From an uncultured Lachnospira sp. (GTDB lineage: Bacteria; Bacillota; Clostridia; Lachnospirales; Lachnospiraceae): DNA of 64,000 nt. The stretch spans positions 138,920 through 202,919 of the forward strand of contig CAJUKN010000004.1 in assembly GCA_910587485.1 (NCBI GenBank), written 5' to 3'. The notes under the pieces are model-generated. The model saw only the letters and a program-made list of their open reading frames with translations. It made no database searches and had not been told where the DNA came from. Both the position numbers and the translations under genes were made by a program. Shown here in pieces: positions 9,015 to 17,423 of this stretch (position 1 is its first letter; each line of letters starts with the position of its first letter).

Positions 9015-10029
9015 TTATCTCGTCACCTCCGCCTCTTGCAATAACAATCTCAGCAGAATCTTCAAGTTTTCTAATAACATTAACAATCTTTTGTTGTGCC
9101 TCCTCAACATCTTTCATACGAACAGGTCCCATATATTCCATATCCTCTCTAATCATAACAGCAAGACGTTTAGAAAGGTTATTAAGAATAACATTTTGAA
9201 CCTCCTCATTTGCACCCTTAAGCGCCAATGCAAGGTCTCCATTATCAACATCACGAAGAACTCTCTGAATTGCTCTGTCATCAAGAGTAAGGATATCCTC
9301 AAATACAAACATCTTCTTCCTGATTTCATCTGCTAATTCTGGTTCTTCGACCTCTAAGGTCTCCATAATATGCTTTTCTGTTCCTCTGTCAACCGAATTT
9401 AAAATACTAACAATGGCATCAACACCACCAACCATTGTGTAATCCTGATTAACAAGAGAGGACAGCTTTCTTTCAAGAATCTTTTCAACCTGCTTGATAA
9501 CATCTGGTGATGTTCTGTCCATCTGCGCAATTCTCTTTGCAACATCTGCCTGCTTTTCTGGTGACAATGCTGAAACAACAAGAGAAGATTGTGCTGGTGG
9601 TAAATAAGACAAAATTAATGCGATTGTCTGTGGATGTTCATCTTGAATAAAGTTCAGCAACTGACTTGGGTCTGCTTTTCTAACAAATTCAAATGGTCGA
9701 ACTTGAAGACTTGCTGTAAGCTTACCAATAACATCTCTCGCCTTTTCTTCACCAAGCGCTTTCTCTAAAAGCTCCTTAGCATAATTAATACCACCTTCAG
9801 CAATATATTGCTGAGCAAGACAAACTTCGTAAAACTCATTGAGTACAATTTCTTTCGTCTTTGGCGAAACGCTGCTTGTATTTGCAATCTCAAGAGTCAA
9901 TTGTTCTATCTCATCTTCCTTTAAATGTTTAAATATCTGTGCAGATTTCTCTGGACCAAGCGCTATTAACAATGTAGCGGCTTTTTCAATCCCATCCATC
10001 TCCTTTTCTGCACTGGATGATTTAGCCAT
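9007..10029 (-). CDS. fliG: Flagellar motor switch protein FliG
   Basis: About 340 residues with three Armadillo-like domains. The N-terminal 'GIEKAATLLIALGPEKSAQI' binds FliF. The middle has 'EHPQTIALILSYL' with the conserved EHPQ motif. The C-terminal torque helix includes 'LTLDDRAIQRVLRDVDNGDL' with the charged residues that contact MotA. The open frame begins with a GTG at 10044, but GAGG is 9 bases before the ATG at 10029, so MAKSSSAEK is taken as the start. FliG sits at the top of the C-ring and transmits torque. Confidence 0.97.
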   Translation of the reverse strand: MAKSSSAEKEMDGIEKAATLLIALGPEKSAQIFKHLKEDEIEQLTLEIANTSSVSPKTKEIVLNEFYEVCLAQQYIAEGGINYAKELLEKALGEEKARDVIGKLTASLQVRPFEFVRKADPSQLLNFIQDEHPQTIALILSYLPPAQSSLVVSALSPEKQADVAKRIAQMDRTSPDVIKQVEKILERKLSSLVNQDYTMVGGVDAIVSILNSVDRGTEKHIMETLEVEEPELADEIRKKMFVFEDILTLDDRAIQRVLRDVDNGDLALALKGANEEVQNVILNNLSKRLAVMIREDMEYMGPVRMKDVEEAQQKIVNVIRKLEDSAEIVIARGGGDEIIV

Positions 10030-10062
10030 ATCAAAACACCTCACTTATGTAACGGGCGCAAT

Positions 10063-11676
10063 TTATTCCCAACCCTCATTTAACCAGTTGCGTAGCAATA
10101 ATGCCACTGCTTCTGGATTTTCATCAACAAATTTCTCAATAGCCTTCCTTGTCTCAGATTTCTCATTTTCAATGATTTCCTCAACACTAGGCTGATTTTC
10201 TCTTGCTGTAGCCAACATTTCCTCCACAGACAACTCTGGTTCTGTCTCTTCCACTGTAAGAGGTCTTGCACTTCTGATAATAACAAATGCAAGCAATCCA
10301 AGAATAATTGCTGCAAGTGCAATCTGTAACCAGAATGTAACTGTGTTAGCCACATTGCTTGGAGGTGCATCCTCAAAAAATGGAACTTCATAGGCAATAA
10401 CAGAAATATTATTTCTAGGAACACCTGTTCCTGCTGACAAAAAATCCAACCAAGTATCATCTACCTGCTGTGCTATTGATGCAGCATTATCAACCTTAAA
10501 TTGTTCCCATGTTGTTCCTTCCAACAAACCAAGTGCTTCAACTTCATTTTCATTATATATTCTATTCCTTATAAAGGATACTGCTAATGTTGAATTTTCT
10601 TTAACAACACTACCTGGTTCTGTTGTTGTAGTTGTCACAAGAGTGTTTGGCAAATACTTATATTTCTTTACTGAATATGTAGATGTACTTCCATTACCGG
10701 TATCAATATCATATGTTGTATCATCATCATTGGATACTGTACCCGGCGCACCACTAGCTCCTGATGTTCCTTGTGATTCTTCCTCATAAGATTCCTCAAA
10801 AATTGATTGATCATCACCTTGTGTGGTATACTCTGTAGCAATTCTATTAACTTCATCCCAGTCAAGGTCTAAATCTAATGCCAAATATACCTCATTATAT
10901 AATCCTGTTGCCAAAAGACCTCTTCTTAATTTATTTGTGGTTGTTTCTTCAATTTGAGCTTTATGCTTTAATTTACCAGCATAACTGACTCCAGAATTAG
11001 AAGAAGCATTGCTTGGACCAGAATATAATGTATTTCCTTTATTATCAATAATTGTTATATTATTTGTAGTACTATTTCCAACTGCAGTGGCAATAAAATT
11101 TGCCATTCCCTCTGACACATCATCCGATATTGATTTTGATGTATCCAAACAAACTGCAACAGATGTTTCTGCTGCAACTGCATAAAAAGAATTGGAAGCC
11201 TCTGGTATAGAGACTGTTACAGTAGCACTTTTCACACCATCTATCAATGATAAATCATTTGCAAATTTTGATTCAAGATAGTGCTGATACATCTTTGTCT
11301 TATCAGACTCTGTTGTGGTAAAGCTACTTTCCATTGCATCTTGAAATGTATAACCATCTGGCTGTACATCTGCTGATGCAATAAGCATTTTTGCATTTGT
11401 AAGATTATTTTTATCTACTTTAACGACTAATGTATTATCTTCAACTACACTTTGAATATTATTTTCATTGAGAAGTGAAATCACACTGTTTAATTCTGAA
11501 TAATCTTTACATGTGGTTAATACCTGATAATTTGGTCTTGTCACAGCAAATACAATAATACCAATTGCTATAACAACCGCAGCAATTGTGCTGAGCAATA
11601 CAGTCTTTTGTTTTTTTGTCCAGCTTTTCCAGGTCTCAACGATTTGGTTAGTTATACCTTTAAACCTCTCAGCCAT
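10063..11676 (-). CDS. fliF: Flagellar MS-ring protein FliF
   Basis: 537 residues with two membrane helices, at about residues 24-46 and 443-465, flanking a periplasm-facing ring-building region. RBM motifs include 'YTFQDAMESSFTTTESDKTK' and 'VKSATVTVSIPE'. The cytoplasmic tail after the second helix ends 'EAVALLLRNWLNEGWE', the short C-terminal helix that binds FliG. FliF builds the MS ring that houses the export gate. The loop near residue 290-330 is rich in Ser/Gly/Thr and variable. The gene follows fliE by 15 bases. Confidence 0.97.
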   Translation of the reverse strand: MAERFKGITNQIVETWKSWTKKQKTVLLSTIAAVVIAIGIIVFAVTRPNYQVLTTCKDYSELNSVISLLNENNIQSVVEDNTLVVKVDKNNLTNAKMLIASADVQPDGYTFQDAMESSFTTTESDKTKMYQHYLESKFANDLSLIDGVKSATVTVSIPEASNSFYAVAAETSVAVCLDTSKSISDDVSEGMANFIATAVGNSTTNNITIIDNKGNTLYSGPSNASSNSGVSYAGKLKHKAQIEETTTNKLRRGLLATGLYNEVYLALDLDLDWDEVNRIATEYTTQGDDQSIFEESYEEESQGTSGASGAPGTVSNDDDTTYDIDTGNGSTSTYSVKKYKYLPNTLVTTTTTEPGSVVKENSTLAVSFIRNRIYNENEVEALGLLEGTTWEQFKVDNAASIAQQVDDTWLDFLSAGTGVPRNNISVIAYEVPFFEDAPPSNVANTVTFWLQIALAAIILGLLAFVIIRSARPLTVEETEPELSVEEMLATARENQPSVEEIIENEKSETRKAIEKFVDENPEAVALLLRNWLNEGWE

Positions 11677-11691
11677 TTATCTTAACGCTCC

Positions 11692-12030
11692 TTAAATCTG
11701 CATGTTCATTAGCTCTTTATAAGCTTCTATCGCTTTGTCTCTGACTGCAACCGTAAATTGTAATGCAATGTTAGCCTGTTGCTGATATGCACCCAACTCA
11801 TGTGGATTTGTAAGCTTTCCTATCGCCCAATCAACCTGTGCCTGCTGTGCCTGCTGAATATATGTATTGGTACTCTCCACTAGCCCTGCTGCCGCATTAA
11901 AGATATCATCAAATGTGCCGCCTGTCGACTTACCAGAATTAATTGCTGCAGACTGTTTCATTGCATCTGTAACTTTATTTGCATAGTCTGTTCCTAAACC
12001 ATTAATTGCCTGTGTTATATTCATTGTCAT
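11692..12030 (-). CDS. fliE: Flagellar hook-basal body protein FliE
   Basis: 112 residues. The C-terminal half, with 'AQQAQVDWAIGKLTNPHE' followed by 'QQANIALQFTVAVRDKAIEA', is the canonical FliE motif that links the MS ring to the rod. The reading frame begins MTMNI; either Met may be used. No good ribosome site lies directly upstream. Instead an AAAGGAAAAG is followed by an 8-bp inverted repeat (12047-12066) and then the start codon, so translation may depend on folding of that hairpin or on coupling with flgC. It lies between flgC and fliF as usual. Confidence 0.94.
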   Translation of the reverse strand: MTMNITQAINGLGTDYANKVTDAMKQSAAINSGKSTGGTFDDIFNAAAGLVESTNTYIQQAQQAQVDWAIGKLTNPHELGAYQQQANIALQFTVAVRDKAIEAYKELMNMQI

Positions 12031-12046
12031 TCTGCTACTAAAAACA

Positions 12047-12066
12047 TATACAAAAGTGTATATGAT
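12047..12066 (-). promoter_or_regulatory. Inverted repeat in the fliE leader
   Basis: CATATACA-AAAG-TGTATATG is a perfect 8-bp hairpin with a 4-base loop. It sits between a purine-rich ribosome-site-like AAAGGAAAAG and the fliE start. It has no T-run, so it is not an obvious terminator; it could set the distance between ribosome site and start or act as a processing site. Confidence 0.35.
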
Positions 12067-12140
12067 AGCTTTTCCTTTCCCAAATTTTAATATTATTTGC
12101 TCTTTGTTTTCAAGTCTTGACCATCATTATACTAAATCCA

Positions 12141-12623
12141 TTATGCCTGACCAATACTCAAGCCTTTACTTGCCATCGCTTTACTTGCATTAAATGCAGA
12201 TATGTTCGCCTCATAAGAACGTGAAGCATCAATTAAATCCGTCATTTCTTGAACAGGATTTACATTTGGATATATAACATAACCATTATCATCCGCATCT
12301 GGATGAGAAGGATCATAAACTATATTCATATCGGTTGATGTATCTTCATACACTGAGGTAACCTTTACACCATCACCTAATCTTCCTCCACACGCATTTT
12401 TTAAGACACTGGCAAAGGATGAGCCATTAGCATTTGCCCCCTGAATTGCTGTTGCTGCTGATAGTGTCTTTTCTGTAAACACTACCGACTTTCTTACATA
12501 AGGTGTGCCTTTTGATGTCCTAGTCGTATGGGAATTTGCTATATTCTCAGAAATAACATCTGTTCTTAACTGCTGCGCGGTCATTCCTGACGCGCTTATA
12601 TTAAAAGCTGTAAACATAGACAT
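12141..12623 (-). CDS. flgC: Flagellar basal-body rod protein FlgC
   Basis: About 160 residues. The N-terminus 'MFTAFNISASGMTAQQLRTD' with 'ENIANSHTTRT' is the rod-protein signature, and 'PYVRKSVVF' and the C-terminal 'EMTDLIDASRSYEANISAFN' confirm FlgC. The open frame extends five codons upstream from a TTG, but GGAGG lies 8 bases before the ATG at 12623, which is the likely start. FlgC forms the proximal rod with FlgB and FliE. It follows flgB by 15 bases. Confidence 0.96.
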   Translation of the reverse strand: MSMFTAFNISASGMTAQQLRTDVISENIANSHTTRTSKGTPYVRKSVVFTEKTLSAATAIQGANANGSSFASVLKNACGGRLGDGVKVTSVYEDTSTDMNIVYDPSHPDADDNGYVIYPNVNPVQEMTDLIDASRSYEANISAFNASKAMASKGLSIGQA

Positions 12624-12638
12624 GATTTTTTCCTCCAA

Positions 12639-13031
12639 TTATTTCAATACCATTTTAAACCTGCTAAACTCATTGTTTATGCTATCAATAAGTGCATTAT
12701 AGTTAATCTGTTCTGCCGCAAGCTCAGCATTTTCTGTTGATATATCTACATTATTGCCATCTAAACGATAGGATAATGTACTATTATCTGTGTATGTCCT
12801 ATAAGTAACCATTGATGTATCTACATGATTCACTCTCTGTGTAAGCGTTGTGTATGGTCGTCCAGCCTGTTCTATAGCTGAATTAAGATATGACTTAAAT
12901 TCAACATCTTTTCTTTTATATCCCGGTGTACTCCCATTAGAAATATTATTTACGAGTACTTCTTCTCTAGCCCAGCTTGCATTTGCAGCTGCGGTAAGGA
13001 CATCTACATATCCAAAAATATTAGCGTTCAT
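12639..13031 (-). CDS. flgB: Flagellar basal-body rod protein FlgB
   Basis: 130 residues, the expected size. It carries 'EEVLVNNISNGSTPGYKRKD', the N-terminal rod motif, and a C-terminal helix with 'AAEQINYNALIDSINNEF'. FlgB is the cell-proximal rod subunit. It is the first gene of the flagellar operon seen here. AAGGGG lies 8 bases before the ATG. A TATAAT-like hexamer at 13060-13065 and a TTGACA at 13072-13077 are too close together to be one promoter, so the main start site is not clear. Confidence 0.95.
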   Translation of the reverse strand: MNANIFGYVDVLTAAANASWAREEVLVNNISNGSTPGYKRKDVEFKSYLNSAIEQAGRPYTTLTQRVNHVDTSMVTYRTYTDNSTLSYRLDGNNVDISTENAELAAEQINYNALIDSINNEFSRFKMVLK

Positions 13032-13265
13032 ATTGACACCCCTTTCATACTAACTCAATATTATAGAATATTGTCAAGCAAAAATAAAGCCTTTTTTAAG
13101 ATTACTTTAAGATTTCCATATAAAACCAATTTTTAAATCACCTAATTTATTGCTCATGGAAATAAATCAAGGAGGCAGCCGACACTGAGCAATGCTCAAT
13201 TACGGAGACATCCTTAAACATAACCTATTCCATTTTTTAGAAACTAAATCATGTAGATAACACAG
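13032..13265 (-). promoter_or_regulatory. Flagellar operon leader with mutually exclusive hairpins
   Basis: This 234-base gap separates codY from flgB. In the sense (minus) strand it holds AAGGA...TCCTT flanking a perfect palindrome TGAGCATTGCTCA (13186-13198). A second TGAGCAA lies about 30 bases downstream, inside another inverted repeat ATTTATT...AATAAAT. The middle TTGCTCA can therefore pair with the upstream or the downstream TGAGCA(A), which is an attenuator-like arrangement. No known riboswitch consensus was recognised and no terminator T-run follows codY. Confidence 0.4.
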
Positions 13266-14039
13266 TTACTTTTCATCATACTTTTCCAGTTCTTGCAAAA
13301 CAACATCATTAACAACTTTTATGTATGTTCCTTTCATACCTGATGATTTTGATTCAATCACCCCTGCACTTTCAAATTTTCTAAGCGCATTGACAATAAC
13401 AGACCTTGTAATGCCAACTTTATCAGCTATCTTACTGGCAACTAATATTCCCTCCATACCATCTAATTCCTTAAATATATGTTTAATAGCTTCCAATTCT
13501 GATATTGATAACGTTTTAATTGCCGATTTAACAATCTGTTTTTTTCTGACAAACGCTGCATGTTCTTCATTGACTGAACGCAGCATTTCCAACCCAACTA
13601 CGGTCGTCCCATACTCACACAATATAATATCATCAATTTCATATTGTGTATCTTTCTTATACATAAATAATGTTCCCAATCGCTCTCCTGCCATCTCAAT
13701 TGGCGTCAAAAGTGCTTGGAATCTCTTTATGTTTTCATCAGCAAATCCTAAAGTTGAAAGGTTAACATTTTCTTTTGTAGATAATACGCTGAGTAATCGT
13801 TCATTAAGTATATTGTCAATAAATGTTCCTACCTTATTTAAAATAAGCTCACTTATAACCTCTATCCCCTTATAAAATCCTGTACCTAAAACCTTTCCTT
13901 TTTTACTGACCACAAGTATGTTTGATTCTAAAATACTACTTAAAACATCACATATATCAACAAATTCTACTCTATAAGAATTGTTATTGTGTAGTAATTT
14001 ATTAATTTTTCTAGTCTTATCAAGTAATTGTACACTCAT
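13266..14039 (-). CDS. codY: GTP-sensing transcriptional regulator CodY
   Basis: About 257 residues. The N-terminal GAF domain senses branched-chain amino acids ('LLDKTRKINKLLHNN' opening, then 'FVDICDVLSSILESNILVVS'). The C-terminal winged helix holds 'VASKIADKVGITRSVIVNAL' and 'RKFESAGVIESKSSGMKGTY', the CodY DNA-binding signature. CodY represses stationary-phase, amino-acid and often motility genes when GTP and isoleucine/valine are plentiful. The start is the ATG at 14039, 11 bases after GGAGG; the GTG at 14057 lacks a ribosome site. It lies between topA and the flagellar operon. Confidence 0.97.
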   Translation of the reverse strand: MSVQLLDKTRKINKLLHNNNSYRVEFVDICDVLSSILESNILVVSKKGKVLGTGFYKGIEVISELILNKVGTFIDNILNERLLSVLSTKENVNLSTLGFADENIKRFQALLTPIEMAGERLGTLFMYKKDTQYEIDDIILCEYGTTVVGLEMLRSVNEEHAAFVRKKQIVKSAIKTLSISELEAIKHIFKELDGMEGILVASKIADKVGITRSVIVNALRKFESAGVIESKSSGMKGTYIKVVNDVVLQELEKYDEK

Positions 14040-14124
14040 TTGTATATTTACCTCCACCTGTGTGCCATTACTCTTGCTTTATTACTTTAGCACATTTGTG
14101 TAAAAAATTCAATATTATGCACAT

Positions 14125-14139
14125 TCTTTTCTGAATTTT
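14125..14139 (-). promoter_or_regulatory. Candidate CodY box upstream of codY
   Basis: The minus strand reads AAAATTCAGAAAAGA, which matches 11 of 15 positions of the CodY consensus AATTTTCWGAAAATT, including the central TTCAGAAAA. It lies about 86 bases before the codY start, next to a CATAAT -10-like hexamer (14114-14119). Autoregulation of codY would fit, but AT-rich DNA gives such matches by chance. Confidence 0.3.
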
Positions 14140-14177
14140 TTATGACTTTATATACAATTTTTTGCAAATGCTTGTTT

Positions 14178-16268
14178 TTAGTCTTCATTATTTTTACTAT
14201 TTTCACTATTTTTGACTTCAACATAGCCACAATTATTATCTGCACAAGCTAGTTTATTTCCTTTTTCTATCATGTAATTGCCACATTGAGGACATTTTTT
14301 ATTGACTGGTTTTTGCCATGTCATAAAACCACATTCTGAATTATCTTCACATCCAAAATATCGTCTTCCTTTTTTTGTCTTTCTAAGGACAACTTCTTTA
14401 CCACACAAAGGACATGAAACACCTATCTTTTCAAGATAAGGTTTGGTATTTCGACAATCTGGAAAATTTGGACAGCCAAGAAATTTACCATGTGGTCCAT
14501 ATTTGACAACCATATTACTTCCACACAATTCACACACAACATCACTGACTTCATCTGCAATCTTGACATTTTCCAACTCTTTTTCTGCACTAACAACAGC
14601 CTCATCTAAATCTGGATAAAAATTTCTTATAACCTCTTTCCATTTTATCTTTCCTTCTTCAACACTGTCTAAAAGTGTTTCCATATTTGCTGTAAAGTTT
14701 ACATCAACAATTGATGTAAATGCTTTTTTCATAATATTGTTAACGGCTTCGCCAAGTTCTGTAACATATAAATTTTTATTTTCTTTTGCAACATAATGTC
14801 TGGAAATAATCGTTGTTATTGTAGGTGCATAAGTACTTGGTCTGCCTATTCCCAATTCTTCAAGCTGTTTTACTAATGAAGCTTCTGTGTAATGTGCAGG
14901 GGGTTGTGTAAAATGCTGTTCCCCTTGAATATCAATCAACTTTAACTCCGAATTTTCATCAAGTCTTTTTGTCAACAAACGATTTTGGTCTTGTTCATCA
15001 GGCTCCTTATATACCGACATAAATCCATCAAACTTTATTTTTGAAGAAGAAACACTAAAGCGATACAGCCCTGCTGCTATCTTTATAGTCATTGTCTCAT
15101 AAACGGCACAACTCATCTGACTGGCAACAAATCTTTTCCATATCAGTTGATATAATCTCAACTGCTCACGCGATAAAGACTCTTTAATCATAGCAGGTGA
15201 TAAAAATATATCTGTTGGTCTTATTGCCTCATGTGCGTCCTGAATTTTTTTTGTAGTTTTTACACTTTTCTTTGTATCTGGAAGGTATTGTTCACCATAA
15301 TTTTCTTTAATATACTTGGCAGCCATACCAACTGCCTCATCCGAAATTCTTGTTGAATCTGTACGAAGATACGTTATAACACCAATCGTCCCATGTCCTT
15401 TAATATCAATACCTTCATAAAGCTGCTGCGCAATTCTCATCGTTTTTTGTGTAGAAAAATTCAATTGTTTTGCTGCTTCTTGTTGTAATGTACTTGTAGT
15501 AAATGGTAATGGTTCTTTTTTTACCCTCTCACCACGTTTTATACTATCTATTACAAATTCACAATCTCTTACAGCATCAACAATAGTCTGCATCTGTTCT
15601 TTATTCTTTATATCAATCTTTCCCTTTTCATCACCATAAAATTTAGCTACTAACGGTTTTTTTTCACCTTTCACTTTAAGGTTTGCATTGATCGTCCAAT
15701 ATTCATCTGGTATAAAAGAGTTAATTTCTTCTTCTCGGTCGCATATAATCCGAAGTGCAACGGACTGAACTCGTCCTGCACTCAATCCCCTCTTAACTTT
15801 TGCCCATAAAAGCGGACTTATCTTATAACCAACCATGCGGTCTAATACACGTCTTGACTGTTGTGCATCGACAAGGTTCATATCAATTTTCTTTGCATCT
15901 TTTAATGATGCTTTTACTGCATTTTTTGTTATCTCATTAAATGTTATCCTATAAATATCTTTATCTTCTAGTTTCAAAGCTTTTGCCAAATGCCATGAAA
16001 TGGCTTCTCCCTCTCGGTCTGGGTCTGTTGCAAGGTAGACTTTATCTGCCTTTTTTGCATGTTTTCTCAATGTTGCAAGAATATCTCCCTTGCCTCTTAT
16101 TGTTATATACTTTGGTTCAAAATCATTTTCTATATCAACGCCCATCTGACTTTTTGGCAAATCACGTACATGCCCTTGAGAAGCCATCACTTCATAATTA
16201 GTTCCAAGAAATTTTTTAATTGTTTTAACTTTTGCTGGAGATTCTACAATCACCAAATACTTTGCCAT
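14178..16268 (-). CDS. topA: DNA topoisomerase I
   Basis: 696 residues. The TOPRIM domain starts 'YLVIVESPAKVKTIKKFLG' with the metal-binding 'ATDPDREGEAISWHLA'. The catalytic tyrosine is Y300 within 'GVITYLRTDSTRISD'. The C-terminus carries three Cys4 zinc ribbons (from about residue 590; CELCG..., CPLCG..., CPQCG...). The enzyme relaxes negative supercoils through a 5'-phosphotyrosine intermediate. The order comM-dprA-topA-codY is typical of Firmicutes. The gene seems complete. Confidence 0.98.
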   Translation of the reverse strand: MAKYLVIVESPAKVKTIKKFLGTNYEVMASQGHVRDLPKSQMGVDIENDFEPKYITIRGKGDILATLRKHAKKADKVYLATDPDREGEAISWHLAKALKLEDKDIYRITFNEITKNAVKASLKDAKKIDMNLVDAQQSRRVLDRMVGYKISPLLWAKVKRGLSAGRVQSVALRIICDREEEINSFIPDEYWTINANLKVKGEKKPLVAKFYGDEKGKIDIKNKEQMQTIVDAVRDCEFVIDSIKRGERVKKEPLPFTTSTLQQEAAKQLNFSTQKTMRIAQQLYEGIDIKGHGTIGVITYLRTDSTRISDEAVGMAAKYIKENYGEQYLPDTKKSVKTTKKIQDAHEAIRPTDIFLSPAMIKESLSREQLRLYQLIWKRFVASQMSCAVYETMTIKIAAGLYRFSVSSSKIKFDGFMSVYKEPDEQDQNRLLTKRLDENSELKLIDIQGEQHFTQPPAHYTEASLVKQLEELGIGRPSTYAPTITTIISRHYVAKENKNLYVTELGEAVNNIMKKAFTSIVDVNFTANMETLLDSVEEGKIKWKEVIRNFYPDLDEAVVSAEKELENVKIADEVSDVVCELCGSNMVVKYGPHGKFLGCPNFPDCRNTKPYLEKIGVSCPLCGKEVVLRKTKKGRRYFGCEDNSECGFMTWQKPVNKKCPQCGNYMIEKGNKLACADNNCGYVEVKNSENSKNNED

Positions 16269-16292
16269 CTTTGTTTTTTCCTTCCACCAAGT

Positions 16293-17423
16293 TTACAAAC
16301 TGTTTCTTATATAACGATTATGTCCAACCTCTTTAATATATCCATTTAACTGCAATTCAAGCAGAATTTCTATTGTACTTTGAATGTCAAGCCCTGATTT
16401 TCTAACAATTTCTTCAAGACTTATCGGACACAAGTCGAGTAAACTATACAACATATTTTTTTCACTTGCAAGAACATTTATTTTTTCATACTGATTTTTT
16501 ATAGAATATTTCAAATCTGTTTTACCCATTTCACTGTTTTTTATCCATTTTGTTAAAAAACTACTAAATTTTATATCCTCTGGATTGGTGATAACCATCG
16601 CTCCCTGTTTGATAAGTTCATTACAGCCCTCGCTTAAAATATCCCCTATCCTACCGGGAACTGCCATCACTTCTTTATTTTGTTCTAGCGCCAAATCAAC
16701 GGTTATCAAAGAACCACTTTTCTTTTTTGCTTCTACAACAACAACTATATCAGCCAATCCACTGATAATCCTATTTCTTACTGGGAAATTTGCTGATATT
16801 GGTTTTGTACCTAATGGATATTCTGAAAGAACACCACCATTGTGTATTATATTGGTAAACAACTCAATATTTTGACTTGGATAACAAATATCGACACCAC
16901 AACCCAATACAGCATAAGTATATCCATCTCCTGCAAGACAGCCTTTATGACCTGCTGTATCAATTCCTGCTGCCATGCCGCTAATAACTTGTATTCCCAT
17001 ATGTGCAAAATGTTCTCCCAACATCGCTGCTACGCTTCGTCCATATTCTGTACAATTTCTAGCACCAATAATAGCAACCGATACTCTATTTTCACTTGGC
17101 AATTTGCCTCTCACATACAAACAGGGTGGAGAATCATATAATTGTTTTAATTTTGATGGATACTTATCATTTTTTATATGCACAAACTGTACATTTGTAT
17201 GACACATTTTAACATACGCATTATATATATGAACATTATCTTTACTTTTTATAATTTTATCAACATCGCCATGATGTAAACCTTTAATATTACATAATAC
17301 CGATTCACTGGCATTATATGCTGTTTTTGCATCATTTAAGCTGCCAATAATTGCTTTTATTTTCATACAACCAATGCCTGAAATATTGCAAAGCCAAAAC
17401 CAATAAAAATCATCTTCCATCAC
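16293..17423 (-). CDS. dprA: DNA-processing protein DprA (Smf)
   Basis: 376 residues. The Rossmann core holds 'VAIIGARNCTEYGRSVAAML' and 'ISGMAAGIDTAGHKGCL', followed by 'VLGCGVDICYPSQN' and 'GSLITVDLALEQNKEVMAVP'. These are the diagnostic DprA motifs; the C-terminal ~70 residues form the winged helix (DML1-like). DprA protects incoming single-stranded DNA and loads RecA during transformation. Its ATG overlaps the comM stop region by 4 bases (17420-17423), so the two are coupled. Other competence genes are not in the window. Confidence 0.96.
   Translation of the reverse strand: MMEDDFYWFWLCNISGIGCMKIKAIIGSLNDAKTAYNASESVLCNIKGLHHGDVDKIIKSKDNVHIYNAYVKMCHTNVQFVHIKNDKYPSKLKQLYDSPPCLYVRGKLPSENRVSVAIIGARNCTEYGRSVAAMLGEHFAHMGIQVISGMAAGIDTAGHKGCLAGDGYTYAVLGCGVDICYPSQNIELFTNIIHNGGVLSEYPLGTKPISANFPVRNRIISGLADIVVVVEAKKKSGSLITVDLALEQNKEVMAVPGRIGDILSEGCNELIKQGAMVITNPEDIKFSSFLTKWIKNSEMGKTDLKYSIKNQYEKINVLASEKNMLYSLLDLCPISLEEIVRKSGLDIQSTIEILLELQLNGYIKEVGHNRYIRNSL

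Noticed and set aside
13060..13077. Promoter made of TATAAT and TTGACA before flgB
   Set aside because: The hexamers are only 6 bases apart, so they cannot be one -35/-10 pair.
13080..13220. c-di-GMP riboswitch (GEMM) before flgB
   Set aside because: The GEMM core (GGGCAAACC and the tetraloop-receptor pattern) is absent. The paired elements remain but cannot be named.
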